This document shows, one piece after another, positions 9,121 through 19,200 of a stretch of DNA of 64,000 nt. How positions within the stretch are numbered: position 1 is the stretch's first letter; every line of letters begins with the position of its first letter. This DNA comes from Halorubrum sp. DM2 (GTDB lineage: Archaea > Halobacteriota > Halobacteria > Halobacteriales > Haloferacaceae), in contig NZ_LR594487.1 of assembly GCF_901686465.1 (NCBI RefSeq), positions 3,175,773 to 3,239,772 on the forward strand. Reading direction: 5' to 3'. Below the pieces are notes generated by a model that saw only the letters and a program-made list of their open reading frames with translations, was not told where the DNA came from and searched no databases. A program made the position numbers and the translations under genes.

Positions 9121-10062
9121 TTACCAAATTTGTTCTTCGAAGTACTTGATCGTTTTCTGTAGGCCGGTTTCAAGCTTGACAGTCGGTTCGAAGTCCAAGA
9201 CGCGCTCAGCCTTCGAAAGGTCTGGTCGCCGTCGACTGGGATCGTCTTCGGGGAGCGACTTGTAGGTGATCTCGCTCTCGGCATCGTAGGTTCGGAGGAC
9301 CGCTTCTGCGAGTTGCTTGATCGTAATTTCATGCTCGTTGCCGAGGTTTACGACATCGCCTTTCATTTCGTCTTCCGACATGACCTGTCGAATTCCTCGG
9401 AGGAGGTCGGAGACGTAGCAGAACGAGCGGGTCTGTGATCCGTCGCCGTACACCGTCAGGTCCTCATCTCTGATCGCTTGTGAGAGGAAATTAGGGATAA
9501 CGCGACCGTCGTTGACTCGCATTCGCGGCCCATACGTATTGAAAATACGGGCCGTTCGAACATCAAGGTCGTACTCGCGCTCATAGGCGACGGTCAGCGT
9601 CTCGCCGAACCGCTTGGACTCATCGTAACAGTCTCGTGGGCCGCAGATGTTGACGTTGCTGGTGTAGCTCTCGGGTTGTGGGTGTACCTCGGGGTCGCCG
9701 CACACTTCGCTCGTCGAAGCGAAGAGCATCTTGGCGTCGCAGGCTACTGTGTGATCGAGGAGGTTTCGGGTCCCCTCTGTGTTGGTGAGGGAGATACGAA
9801 CCGAGAAGTCGATGAAGTCCTTCGGTGACGCCCGAGAGGCGAGGTGGTATATTTCGTCGACCGGTGGGAGAGCCGGCGGCTGGCGGATGTCCGCCTTCTG
9901 GAGCGTAAATCGCGGATGGTCGAGGAGGTGTTCGACGTTCCAAGGGCGGCCGCTCCCGAAGTTGTCGACACAGAAAACTTCGTAGCCATCGTCGAGAAGC
10001 GCGTCACAGAGGTGGCTGCCAACGAAGCCGCCACCGCCGGCGACCATCACACGTGTTGCCAC
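9121..10062 (-). CDS. UDP-glucuronate decarboxylase-like SDR (UDP-xylose synthase type)
   Basis: 313 residues from GTG at 10062. Extended SDR with VAGGGGFVGSHL at residues 7-18, TSEVCGDPEVHPQPE, the catalytic YDESKR, then ARIFNTYGPRM and VYGDGSQTRSFCYVSDL. This string of motifs is characteristic of UDP-glucuronate decarboxylases (Uxs), which oxidise and decarboxylate UDP-glucuronate to UDP-xylose in the cytoplasm. Other nucleotide-sugar decarboxylases or 4,6-dehydratases share parts of it, so the product is likely but not certain. Base composition is intermediate between island and core genome. 51 nt separate it from the downstream GT61 gene on the same strand. Confidence 0.82.
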   Translation of the reverse strand: MATRVMVAGGGGFVGSHLCDALLDDGYEVFCVDNFGSGRPWNVEHLLDHPRFTLQKADIRQPPALPPVDEIYHLASRASPKDFIDFSVRISLTNTEGTRNLLDHTVACDAKMLFASTSEVCGDPEVHPQPESYTSNVNICGPRDCYDESKRFGETLTVAYEREYDLDVRTARIFNTYGPRMRVNDGRVIPNFLSQAIRDEDLTVYGDGSQTRSFCYVSDLLRGIRQVMSEDEMKGDVVNLGNEHEITIKQLAEAVLRTYDAESEITYKSLPEDDPSRRRPDLSKAERVLDFEPTVKLETGLQKTIKYFEEQIW

Positions 10063-10103
10063 TACAATTCCGGATACCCTCTCGACAGATAATGGTTCTG
10101 TTT

Positions 10104-10793
10104 TTATAATTGGTCAAGCAGTCGATGGGCCAGTCGTTCGTGCCCGTCAGGAGAAAGGTGATATCCGTCATCGACAGTATATTTGTCTACAATCTTTTGT
10201 TCTTCATATATGTCATCTACAAGTGGCCGGAGAGTCGAACAGTTCTCGGTCGATTTTGCGACATTATCAAGTATTGCGTTGTATTTTTTAATAGCATCTG
10301 AGACATCAGTATTCTGTTGCTTGTATTTCGAGCCTGCGGATAGTATATTCACTAATACAACGCTAGAAGTGTCAATATTCGTAATTCGGTCAAGATACTT
10401 AGATATATTCGATCTGAATTGTTCGGGTTTTACGTAAGCCCGTCTTTGGGAACGCGATCGTAGTCGCTTTCCCGTGAAGAGAGCCGCTCGCCGGCAGATA
10501 CTGGGTACTTTTGAGAGGAATTTCTGTTCTGTTCGTCGGAAGTATCGGGGTGCGCAGTCCGCAATACCCAGTTGTACAACCACGGTATTTGGATGATAGT
10601 ACTCTAGTAACCGTCGATTCTCATACTCTTCGGGATGATAGAGGCACTCAGTAGTATTATTTCCACGTGCACTGTTTATCACGTGAGTATCAAAGAGTGC
10701 TTCTCGGACATGGTACGGCCATGTTTCCTTGTATTGAACTTCCTCTCGAGGGAGGGCAAGGGAATCTCCTTGTATAAGGATGGTGTCAGGCAT
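10104..10793 (-). CDS. SGNH-fold hydrolase/transferase-like protein
   Basis: 229 residues. Block I nucleophile motif ILIQGDSLALPR at residues 5-16 and block V DGYHLSPDGHERLAHRLL near the C terminus supply Ser and Asp-x-x-His of an SGNH catalytic triad. The block III region reads VVQLGIADCAPRYF, where the usual GxND Asn is Ala. Such small SGNH proteins in polysaccharide clusters are often sugar O-acetyl esterases or acyltransferase partners. No signal peptide, so it is probably cytoplasmic. It is upstream of the Uxs-like gene on the same strand with a 41-nt gap. Loss of the Asn leaves activity uncertain. Confidence 0.7.
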   Translation of the reverse strand: MPDTILIQGDSLALPREEVQYKETWPYHVREALFDTHVINSARGNNTTECLYHPEEYENRRLLEYYHPNTVVVQLGIADCAPRYFRRTEQKFLSKVPSICRRAALFTGKRLRSRSQRRAYVKPEQFRSNISKYLDRITNIDTSSVVLVNILSAGSKYKQQNTDVSDAIKKYNAILDNVAKSTENCSTLRPLVDDIYEEQKIVDKYTVDDGYHLSPDGHERLAHRLLDQL

Positions 10794-10885
10794 GGTCGTT
10801 AAACAATATTTACGATGAAAAAACTAGTGGATTGGATATTCTAATACTTCGTAATGTATTTTTGTTCAGAGGACATATATGGTGT

Positions 10886-11845
10886 ATGTCTGGTACATTC
10901 ACCCTCTCTACTCCTGTCGTGTTTTTTATTTATAATCGTCCTGAATACACAGCTCGTGTTTTCGATCGGATTACAGATGCAAAGCCCTCGCAGTTGTTCA
11001 TTGTTGCCGATGGCCCAGCCGACGAGTCTGACCGAGAGCGGACGGAGGCCGCACGCGCTGTTGTTGAAGATATCACATGGAGTTGCGACGTTAAGCGACT
11101 CTACGCAAGTACGAATCTCGGCATTAAACAGCGGTTCGTGACCGGTCTTGAGTATGTATTCAATACCGTGGAACGTGCTATCATCCTTGAAGATGATACT
11201 GTTCCAGATCCAACGTTCTTCAACTTCTGCCAGACACTACTTAGGCGATATCAAGACGACGAACGAATCATGGAAATCACGGGTCGAAACCAACTTGGCA
11301 CGTGGCGTGACAACGGGCAAGATTACCACTTTTCATATAATGGAGGTATCTGGGGATGGGCAACGTGGAGCAAGTACTGGGATATGTACGATCCGGATAT
11401 GGAACTATGGGCTGATCCCAATGCCAAGGATAGAGTTCAGGATCTTATTGGCGATCAATGGCAGTACAACCATCTAAAGCGTGTATACCGCGAGACGTAT
11501 GAGGGAAACAACGAAACGTGGGACTACCAGTGGGCATTTACCCGACATATAAATTCAGGGCTATCAATCGTCCCATCCAGAAATCTGATTGCAAACATTG
11601 GATTCGGCGAAGGGGCAACCCATACGAGTGATGAGGACTCGCCGTTTGCCGGTACCCCTGTATATTCTATGGACTTCCCATTGAACCATCCCGATTATAT
11701 CGTGGTGGACAGGGATTATGATCAGTCATTTCACCGACTGCGACCCGGTCGCTGGAAGGTTCACCCAATAGTCTACCCAATTTGGGAGCGCATGCGATCA
11801 CTTGTTAACAATATTACTATCACACATTCTATGAATAGTAAGTAA
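10886..11845 (+). CDS. GT-A fold sugar transferase (HlpA-like)
   Basis: 319 residues from ATG 10886 (MSGTFTLSTPVVFFIYNRP); an in-frame TTG at 10832 would add 18 poorly matching residues. N-terminal VVFFIYNRPEYTARVFDRI and the acidic metal-binding motif ILEDDTVPDPTFF near residue 100 mark a GT-A fold; GGIWGWATWSKYW is typical of sugar transferases annotated as hemolytic-protein HlpA-like. Probably transfers one sugar onto a lipid-linked acceptor at the inner membrane face. AT-rich and divergently placed against the SGNH gene, with 92 nt between the starts as assigned. Donor unknown. Confidence 0.78.
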   Translation: MSGTFTLSTPVVFFIYNRPEYTARVFDRITDAKPSQLFIVADGPADESDRERTEAARAVVEDITWSCDVKRLYASTNLGIKQRFVTGLEYVFNTVERAIILEDDTVPDPTFFNFCQTLLRRYQDDERIMEITGRNQLGTWRDNGQDYHFSYNGGIWGWATWSKYWDMYDPDMELWADPNAKDRVQDLIGDQWQYNHLKRVYRETYEGNNETWDYQWAFTRHINSGLSIVPSRNLIANIGFGEGATHTSDEDSPFAGTPVYSMDFPLNHPDYIVVDRDYDQSFHRLRPGRWKVHPIVYPIWERMRSLVNNITITHSMNSK

Positions 11846-11858
11846 TTAACACACAGAT

Positions 11859-13097
11859 TTACACTAGCGACTCGTACAGGTCAAGATATCTCCCCGCCAC
11901 ACCTCGCTGTTCATACTGTTTGACAGCCCGTTCCCGAGCCGTCGCCGCCAGTTCTTTTCGATCCGACGCCAGCACCCATTTCACTCCCACCCCCAACTCA
12001 GCCGCATCGTACGGCTCTGCCAACCAGCCCGTCTCCCGATGATCCACGATGTCTCGCGGCCCCGTCGCGTCGAACGCCACCACGGGCGTCCCACACGCTA
12101 GCGACTCCGACACCGTCTGTCCGAACCCTTCGTATCTCGACGGAACGACCATCACGTCAGCGCCACTATACAGCAACGCTAAACTCGGATCATCGTGGAG
12201 GTATCCCACGTAGTTCGTCGGAAACCCGAAGTCCGGGGGATCGTCCGGTTCCTCGGATCCGAATATCACCAGCTCCACGTCTTCGAGATCGCCAGAGATC
12301 TCCTGAAGCGCCTCTTGTAGCAGATCCGCTCCCTTTCGATGGTCACCCATCGGGTCGACGGCACCAAACAACACGAGCCGCTTGTCTTCCGGAAGCCCGA
12401 ACAGCTCTCGACCGAGCGAACTGTCCCGTGGTCTGTACACGTCGGTGTCGAGCGCGTTCGGGATGACCTCGATACGGTGATCGCCGAACAACGAGCTGCG
12501 TTCGGCCTCCTCGGCGAGCCACGTGCTCGGCGTGACGACGGTCAGATTGAGGTCGTCCCAATAATAATCCTTTCGGAGCCAGTTGAATCGAGACAGATCC
12601 ACGTCGGACTCGCTATCGAGTTGCGGACAGGAACCACACTTGTTCTCAAACCCGTCACAGTCGGCCGCGTAGTGACATCCGCCGGTCATCGCGTGCATAT
12701 CGGGGAACCGCCAGACTATCGGTCGGTCGATCTGGCCGATCGACCGTGTCGACATCGCTCCACGTCCCATCCAGTTGAGGTGAACCAGATCTGGATCGAT
12801 CTCCTCGATCCGTTCGTTCATTCGCTCGGGAAGCCAGTTCACTGTAAATCCGCTCTTCTGGCCGTAAAACCGCAACGGGAGCATGTCCACGTGTGGGCGA
12901 GCAAGGCTCCAAGCCGTCTCGATCTTCGAGGAAGGCCCGACTATCGTTCCGTCGTTCGTGGATTTCTCCTGAACCAGCATTCGGGATTCCACGCCAATTG
13001 ATCTAAGCGCCCGGTGGATTCGTTTCGTCGCCGTTGCCGAGCCCCCGGTGTCTGACGCGTTCACAAGAAGGGGCCGAATGTCTGTCTCTGGTGGCAT
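11859..13097 (-). CDS. Glycosyltransferase family 4 (WcaC-like)
   Basis: 412 residues. N-terminal PLLVNASDTGGSATATKRIHR is the Gly-rich acceptor loop of GT4; a Cys-rich segment GGCHYAADCDGFENKCGSC around residue 145-165 is shared with WcaC/WsaF-like GT4 enzymes and could bind metal. Donor motif PSRYEGFGQTVSESLACGTP gives the E-x7-E pair near residue 325. Cytoplasmic, retaining sugar transfer to a lipid-linked glycan is expected. Its GC content is distinctly higher than the genes on both sides, so the island is a patchwork rather than one insertion. Convergent with the HlpA-like gene at 13 nt. Confidence 0.87.
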   Translation of the reverse strand: MPPETDIRPLLVNASDTGGSATATKRIHRALRSIGVESRMLVQEKSTNDGTIVGPSSKIETAWSLARPHVDMLPLRFYGQKSGFTVNWLPERMNERIEEIDPDLVHLNWMGRGAMSTRSIGQIDRPIVWRFPDMHAMTGGCHYAADCDGFENKCGSCPQLDSESDVDLSRFNWLRKDYYWDDLNLTVVTPSTWLAEEAERSSLFGDHRIEVIPNALDTDVYRPRDSSLGRELFGLPEDKRLVLFGAVDPMGDHRKGADLLQEALQEISGDLEDVELVIFGSEEPDDPPDFGFPTNYVGYLHDDPSLALLYSGADVMVVPSRYEGFGQTVSESLACGTPVVAFDATGPRDIVDHRETGWLAEPYDAAELGVGVKWVLASDRKELAATARERAVKQYEQRGVAGRYLDLYESLV

Positions 13098-13206
13098 AAA
13101 TTCGGAAAGGATCTCAGTTGTTGTCGTGAAAGTAGCGTACTGGCGATCGAGTCAAAAGTGTTCCCATGCTCAGTAAAAGGATACGTTCAGTAAGTCCGCT
13201 GAATTA

Positions 13207-14169
13207 TTATAGATAACCAAGGTGTTCAAGTTGAGACTGCGTATCCAGTTCAGCATCTGACTTGGGCTCCAGAGACGGCTCATATGTCTGCGTATCGACG
13301 CCGGTGGTCGTTACCCACGGAACCTTCCGAACAACAGGGTGAGGACAGCCAATATTGTGTGAATGGAATCCCCACTCACCCATCGCCTCTCCATGGTCAG
13401 CAGTTATGACGACAGTCTCTGCGTCCAAGTTTTCTAAGAGTAACTCGACTTCGTCGAGGACCAACCGGAGCGTATCGAGATAACAGTCCCATACTTGGTC
13501 ACGGTCGATATCTCCAGATCCTAGCTTTTGTAGTGCGTGTTCGGGGGGATCGTCTACACCAATATATGGCTCGTGTGGTTGAAGATAATGGACGATCTGT
13601 CGCTGTGGGGACTCGTTACGCCAAACGTCAACCGCACGGTCAGTCATACTTTGTGGCGGTACAACTCCGAGATCGTCGTCAAATGCGTATTCGTATACGG
13701 GGTCTATGTAGTCGAACTCAGATTCGTTGACGAGACCATACGTTTCGAAGGAAGGGTGAAACGGAGCGGCGTTTGCGTGCGGCGGTGCTCGTCGTTCTTG
13801 GAACACCTTTTCAAATTGAACGTTGCCGTTCACGTACGCAGTCTCCGATATTTCTGAGCGGAATGTGTCACGAAATGTTAGAGACATCCACTCAACGGTT
13901 GTGCTACCGACAGACCACGTCGTCTCGATATTCTCAAGAAACTCGTATTCATCTTGTACTGCCCGCAAAGCATCGACTCTACAGGCATCAAGCACGATGA
14001 GAACATCCCAATTCCGTTTAAAAACGTTGGTTCCGATGTCAAAATATGTGCTGACATACAAAAGCAAACCGACATATACGTGATACAGGCTCTCAGCGAC
14101 CCCCCGTAAACTGTTGTCACGGATTCGTTGAGCACTTTCAGATACCCAACTAGAGAAATTGACGGCCAT
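13207..14169 (-). CDS. Compact alkaline-phosphatase-superfamily protein (sulfatase-like), second copy
   Basis: 320 residues, same compact type as 5384-6313. Metal-site motif WDVLIVLDACRVDAL near residues 52-66; possible nucleophile segment VGSTTVEWMSL; HYLQPHEPY in the middle; and VITADHGEAMGEWGFHSHN with the second metal site plus an extra His pair. A hydrophobic stretch near residues 30-45 could anchor it to the membrane. As with its relative, no CxPxR formylglycine motif is present. The pair shares WD-x-L-x-(V/L)LDACR-x-D, TADHGE and the C-terminal LG-Y ending, so it forms a small subfamily within the glycan island. Function not established. Confidence 0.72.
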   Translation of the reverse strand: MAVNFSSWVSESAQRIRDNSLRGVAESLYHVYVGLLLYVSTYFDIGTNVFKRNWDVLIVLDACRVDALRAVQDEYEFLENIETTWSVGSTTVEWMSLTFRDTFRSEISETAYVNGNVQFEKVFQERRAPPHANAAPFHPSFETYGLVNESEFDYIDPVYEYAFDDDLGVVPPQSMTDRAVDVWRNESPQRQIVHYLQPHEPYIGVDDPPEHALQKLGSGDIDRDQVWDCYLDTLRLVLDEVELLLENLDAETVVITADHGEAMGEWGFHSHNIGCPHPVVRKVPWVTTTGVDTQTYEPSLEPKSDAELDTQSQLEHLGYL

Positions 14170-14225
14170 AACATACGATCCTCAGTACGTCGCAAATGTA
14201 TTTCGAAAGTAAAACCGAAGTTAGA

Positions 14226-15206
14226 GCAGGCCAGGGGACAAGAGTTTACCCCAAACACGTACGAAGCCGAAACCGATGGTGCGTGTCGCCGGAAAACCGA
14301 TTCTCGGACATATCCTTGACGGGCTTGTTGACTCCTCGGTCGACGATGTCGTCATTATCGTCGGTGTGATGAAAGACCACGTAATCGAGTACGTGGACGA
14401 CGCATACGCTGCCGACCTAAACGTGGAGTACGCCGAGCAGGAACACACTGAAGATCTTGGACACTGTATCTACTAAGCGCGAGATTATTTCGACGACGAG
14501 TCCATGTGTATCCTGCTTGGGGACATGCTTTTTGAAGATGGTTACGAGAGCTTCTATAAATCTCACCAGTCGCTCGGTGATGTCGACAGAAGCATCGGCG
14601 TGAAGCGTGTCGATGTGCCATCGGACTACGACATTGTGACACCTGATGGAGACGAGATCGCCGAACTTGAGGAGAAGCCGGATAATCCGGACTCAAATCT
14701 TGCGATCAGCGGGATCTACTTTATTGAAGACATGGACGGCCTGTTTGACGCGATTAGTTACTTCATTGACGACGAGTACGCGGCGCAGGAGACGAGTACC
14801 AACTGACGGATGCGCTTCAGCGAATGCTCGAGTTGGACGCGGAGTTCTGAACGTTCGAAGTAGGGGATTGGTACGGCTGTGGACGCCCGGAAACGCTGCT
14901 ATAAGCGAATAGGGTCTGCTTGAGTCCACACCTGGAAATAAGACGCATACAGGCAACAAATCCGTCGTTATCCCGCCGGTCGATATCGGAAGTGGTGTGA
15001 GTATCGAGGGGAGCGTCGTCGGGCAGTACGTAAGTATCGACGATGAAGCGACCGTCATTGATAGCCGAGTTCGAGACACGATCGTCGGTACGAATTCGAA
15101 GCTCTCGGACGTTAACCCTTCAGAGACGATCGTCGGGAACAACTCAGAGGTCGGAGGAACTCCGTCAAAACTGAACGTTGGCGATTTTAGTGAAGTGAAC
15201 CTGTAG
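14226..15206 (+). pseudogene. Decayed sugar-1-phosphate nucleotidyltransferase (RfbA-like)
   Basis: Homology to NDP-sugar pyrophosphorylases runs through several frames. The NTP-binding core AGQGTRVYP (14226-14252) is in a different frame from the following KPMVRVAGKPILGHILDGL. An in-frame TAA at 14474-14476 interrupts LGHCIY-stop-ARDYFDDE. Near 14775-14800 a short duplication shifts frame before DEYQLTDALQRMLEL. TGA at 14848-14850 and TAA at 14902-14904 follow, then another shift before TGNKSVVIPPVDIGSG. The C-terminal repeats (SVVGQYVSIDD, TIVGTNS, ETIVGNNSEVGGTPSKLNV) end at TAG 15206. It once supplied a nucleotide sugar next to aglG-aglB. At least six lesions exclude a sequencing slip. 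Confidence 0.88.
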
Positions 15207-16148
15207 TCAGGCGTTTGCCTTCTTGATCAGGTCCGGGGTCACAGTCCCATATAAGTACCCCAACCCGACAGCCGCGGTAAACACTCCAATCGCGCCGAGC
15301 TGTGCTACCGCCGCGATCGACGGCGACCGAACGAGCCCCTCTAACCGGCGTGGCACCCGGTCTGTCAGTAACCACTTGAGGTAATCGCCCTTGGCATCGG
15401 GCGCATCTGGGTACAAAAGATCCATCACGCGTTTGGAGTACCCTTGCCAGAACGATCGCGACACCAGCCATCGGAACTCCCCCCGGTACTCAAACAGCGT
15501 GTGGTGTACAATGGCGTCTTCAGTGTACACCATTCCCCGGCCAAACTCCTCCAGTAGCCGAATCCCGACTGGGGCCTCGTGAGCCTGTAGGTGCTTGTCT
15601 CCCTTTCGACCCGTGTTCGGGTCGTACCCACCGACCTCAAGAAACGCCTCGCGCCTGTAGGAGATGTTAGATCCGTACGTGTTCCGAACCTCCTCACCGT
15701 CCTCGGCGAACCCAGGCTCGACACACCCCACCAACCAGTAGAACTCTTCGGGGAAGAACTCCGGTCGCTCACCCTGCCAGTTCGGCCGTACGTCACCGCC
15801 AACAGCGATCGCGTCCGTCTCCTCGTACACCGTAACAAGGTTCGCGATCCAGTCCTCCTCGGCCACGCCGTCGTCGTCAATGAACGCGACGATCTCGCCC
15901 GAGGCCAGCTCCGCGCCCTTCGTCCGGCTGAACGAAATCCCACGATTCTCGTTGTTGTCGTGAATCACGACGTTCTCGTGATCACCGAAGTCGTCGACCG
16001 CGTGTTCGTACACCTCGGGATTTCCGTCGATCACCAACACAACCTCGATCGGATCGTACATTTGCGCGAGCGCGCTCTCGACGGCCTCTGTAAACACGTC
16101 GTAGCGCTCCATCGTGTACGTACAGACGACGACGGAGACCTTCATTGA
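15207..16148 (-). CDS. aglG: Glucosyl-dolichyl phosphate glucuronosyltransferase-type GT2
   Basis: 313 residues from ATG 16148 (MKVSVVVCTYTMERYDVF). GT2 fold: KVSVVVCTY first strand, DDDGVAEEDW as the metal/nucleotide DxD, then VRNTYGSNISYRREAFLEVGG, EAPVGIRLL and a pair of C-terminal membrane segments (AAVAQLGAIGVFTAAVGLGYLYG). The whole layout follows Haloferax volcanii AglG, which adds the second sugar, a glucuronic acid, to dolichyl phosphate-glucose in the N-glycan pathway. Placement directly divergent from aglB also matches Haloferax gene order. Its stop meets the end of the decayed nucleotidyltransferase with no gap. Donor specificity here is inferred. Confidence 0.88.
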   Translation of the reverse strand, partial: SMKVSVVVCTYTMERYDVFTEAVESALAQMYDPIEVVLVIDGNPEVYEHAVDDFGDHENVVIHDNNENRGISFSRTKGAELASGEIVAFIDDDGVAEEDWIANLVTVYEETDAIAVGGDVRPNWQGERPEFFPEEFYWLVGCVEPGFAEDGEEVRNTYGSNISYRREAFLEVGGYDPNTGRKGDKHLQAHEAPVGIRLLEEFGRGMVYTEDAIVHHTLFEYRGEFRWLVSRSFWQGYSKRVMDLLYPDAPDAKGDYLKWLLTDRVPRRLEGLVRSPSIAAVAQLGAIGVFTAAVGLGYLYGTVTPDLIKKANA

Positions 16149-16200
16149 CGCCGAGTTTTCCGCCCGGATCAATAAGGATTCTGAACCCGTCGTCGGGCGG

Positions 16201-16207
16201 TATATAA
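16201..16207 (+). promoter_or_regulatory. TATA box of aglB
   Basis: TATATAA preceded by a GC-rich BRE-like stretch; centre about 40 nt before ATG 16244, predicting a short 5' leader of about 14 nt. It lies in the 95-nt divergent region shared with aglG. Confidence 0.6.
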
Positions 16208-16243
16208 CAAGCCTTATGGAGGTTTTGGTGTTCACCACGTACA

Positions 16244-19200
16244 ATGAGCGCGCAAACAGACACCGACGAGGACGGGGGAGACGCTCCCCTCGACGTCCTC
16301 AAACGGTGGTACCACGTCCCGCTCCTCCTCGGGGCCGTGGCCTTCATGCTGTGGACTCGCCTCCGGTCGTACGGCAACTTCGTTCGAAACGGCGAGGTGT
16401 ACTTCCGGGGCAACGACCCGTGGTATCACCTCCGCGAGACGACGTATCTCATGGAGAACTGGCCGAACACGCTCCCGTTCGATCCATACACGGGATTCCC
16501 GTTCGGCCGAACCGCCGGCCAGTTCGGAACGCTCTGGGACCACATCATGGCGGTGGGCGTCTGGATCGCCCGCCCCATCATGGGCAGCACCGAGGAGGTC
16601 ATGCTCGTCATGGCCCCGATCGCGGGCGCACTCGTCGCGATCCCGACGTACTTCATCGCGCGGCGCTTTGCCGGCCGCGTCGCTGCGCTCGGCGGAGCCT
16701 TGGTCCTCGCGCTCCTCCCCGGAACGTTCTTCAGCTACTCGCTCGTCGGATTCCCCGACCACAGCGCGGCCGAGGTGCTCTTCCAGAGTATCGCCGTCCT
16801 CGCGTTCCTCGTCGCCTTCGCCGTCGCGGAGCGCGAAAAGCCCGTCTGGGAACTCGTCGTCGACCGCGACGTCGAGGCCCTGAAACGCCCCGTCTCGTAC
16901 GCCGCGGCAGCCGGCGTCGCACTCGGACTCTACATCTGGACGTGGCAGCCGGGTATCCTCCTCGTCGGCATCACCGGTATCTACCTCGCGGTGAAGCTCA
17001 CGAGCGACGTTTCCCACGGCCGGAGCCCCGAGCCAGTCGCCTTCGCGGGCGCGGTCGCGATGACGGTTACGGCCGTGATGCAGCTGATTCCGCTCAACGA
17101 CTTCTCTTTCGGGACGACGTCATACTCGCTCCTCCAAGTCGTCCTCCCGCTCGGCGTCGCGGTCGGTGCCGTCTTCCTCGCGTGGCTCGCCCGCGAGTGG
17201 GAGGCACGCAACCTCGACGTTTCCACGTACCCACCGACCGTCGGCGGACTCATCCTCGCGTCGGCCGGCGTCGTCTGGCTCGCCATTCCGTCGCTGTGGT
17301 CGACGCTCACCGGAAACCTCCTCAACTTCGTCGGATTCAGCTCCAGCGCCACCTTCCGCACCATCGGCGAGGGCGGCCCGCCGCTCCAAGACGCCACGTT
17401 CACGAACTTCGTGCTCTCGCAGTACGGGCTCGCCTTCTTCCTCGCGCTCGCAGCGGTCCTCTACATCCTCGCGCGCCCGCTGTACCGCTCCGACGATACC
17501 AATCACACGCTGTACATCCCGGCCGCGCTCGCCGTGGTCGGCTCCGTCTACGCGGTCCCGCAGGCGTACGGCGCGGTCGGCGGCGTCGTCGGCCTCGACT
17601 GGCAGGTGGTCGGGCTCGTCCTCGCCGCGGCGTTCCTCGTCGGGGCGACGTTCCTCGTCGAGTACGACGCCGAGGAGCTGTACTTCGTCGTGTGGGCGGC
17701 GTTCATCGGGAGCGCGGCGTTCACCCAGACCCGCTTCAACTACTACCTCGCCGTCGTCGTCGCGGTCGGCACGGCGTACTTCCTCCAGGTCGCGTTCGAT
17801 GCCCTCGATCTCACGTCTCTCGACGCGGTCAAAAACGTCGAGGGCTGGCAGGTGCTGACCGTACTCGCCGTGCTCGCGATCCTCCTCGTCCCGCTCGTCG
17901 GCGTCGCCACGCCGGTCTGGACCGCCGGGAACTCCAGTCAACCGGGCAGCGTCGTCCAGTGGGACGAGAGCCTCCAGTGGATGAACGACGAGACGCCTCA
18001 GCCGGGCGAGCTCGGAGGCGCGGACAACGCGATGGATCCGTACACCACCTACGAGCGGCCCGCAGACGGCGACTTCGACTACCCCGACGGCGCGTACGGC
18101 GTCCAGTCGTGGTGGGACTACGGCCACTGGATCACCACCCGCGCCGAGCGCATCCCGAACGCCAATCCGTTCCAGCAGAACGCCGGCGAAGCGGCCGACT
18201 ACCTGCTCGCACCGAGCGAACAGCAGGCGGCCGAGGTGCTCGCGAGCCAGAGCGACGAGGGCAACCAGACTCGCTACGTGATGGTCGACTGGCAGATGGC
18301 GTCGCCGAACTCCAAGTTCAACGCGCCGGTCACCTTCTACAGCGGCAACGAGACGGTCCGCGACTTCAACGAGCTGCTGTACGAACGGGTCCAGGGCCAG
18401 AACGGCCAGCAGGGCGGGCTCCGGGCCGCCCTCCAGACGCGGACGCAGCGCTACCACGAGAGCCAGATGATCCGGCTCTACCAGCACTACGGGAGCGCGG
18501 TCGAGCCGGACCCGGTCGTGTTGGACTGGGAGCCGCAGACGGCCCAGACCCAGTCGGGCGAACAGGTCGACATCAAGGTCCTCCCGAGCGAGGGACAGCC
18601 GGTCCAGCGGTTCGACAACCTCTCGGCCGCCCGCTCGTACGCCGAGGAGGACGGCTCGGCGCAGGTCGGGGGCGTCATGGGCGTGCCCACCGAGCGCGTC
18701 GAGGCGCTCGAACACTACCGGCTGGTTCACGCCACGCAGGCACCCGGACGCTCGCCGTACGCACAGCAGGCACAGATACTCGCCCAGCGGTTCGGCGTCG
18801 ACCTCCAGGCGACGTTCGGCGAGTCGCTGTTCGGCGCGTTCAGCGACGACTTCGTCAAGACGTTCGAGCGCGTGCCGGGCGCGACCGTCGAGGGGTCGGG
18901 CGCGGCACCCGGTCAGGAGGTCGAGGCGACCGTCGAGATGCGGAAACTGAACGGGCAGACGTTCGAGTACACGCAGTACGCGACGGCGGACGAAAACGGC
19001 GAGTTCGAACTCACGCTCCCGTACTCGACGACGGGCTACGACGAGTTCGGACCCGAGAACGGGTACACGAACACGAGCGTCCGCGCGACCGGTCCGTACA
19101 ACGTCAGCACCGCGCAGACGACGGGCGAGGACCTGTACACCACCGAGCAGTTCGGACAGGTCGAGGTGACCGAAGGGCAGGTCGTCGGTGAGGACGACAC

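Noticed and set aside
9620-9943. Second protein opposite or within the Uxs-like gene
   Set aside because: Alternative frame of a gene with all SDR motifs; Arg/Pro-rich shadow.
1-16200. Integrated virus or plasmid as the source of the AT-rich island
   Set aside because: No integrase, attachment-site repeats, tRNA edge or capsid genes were seen; all readable genes are glycan-related. The left boundary is outside the window.
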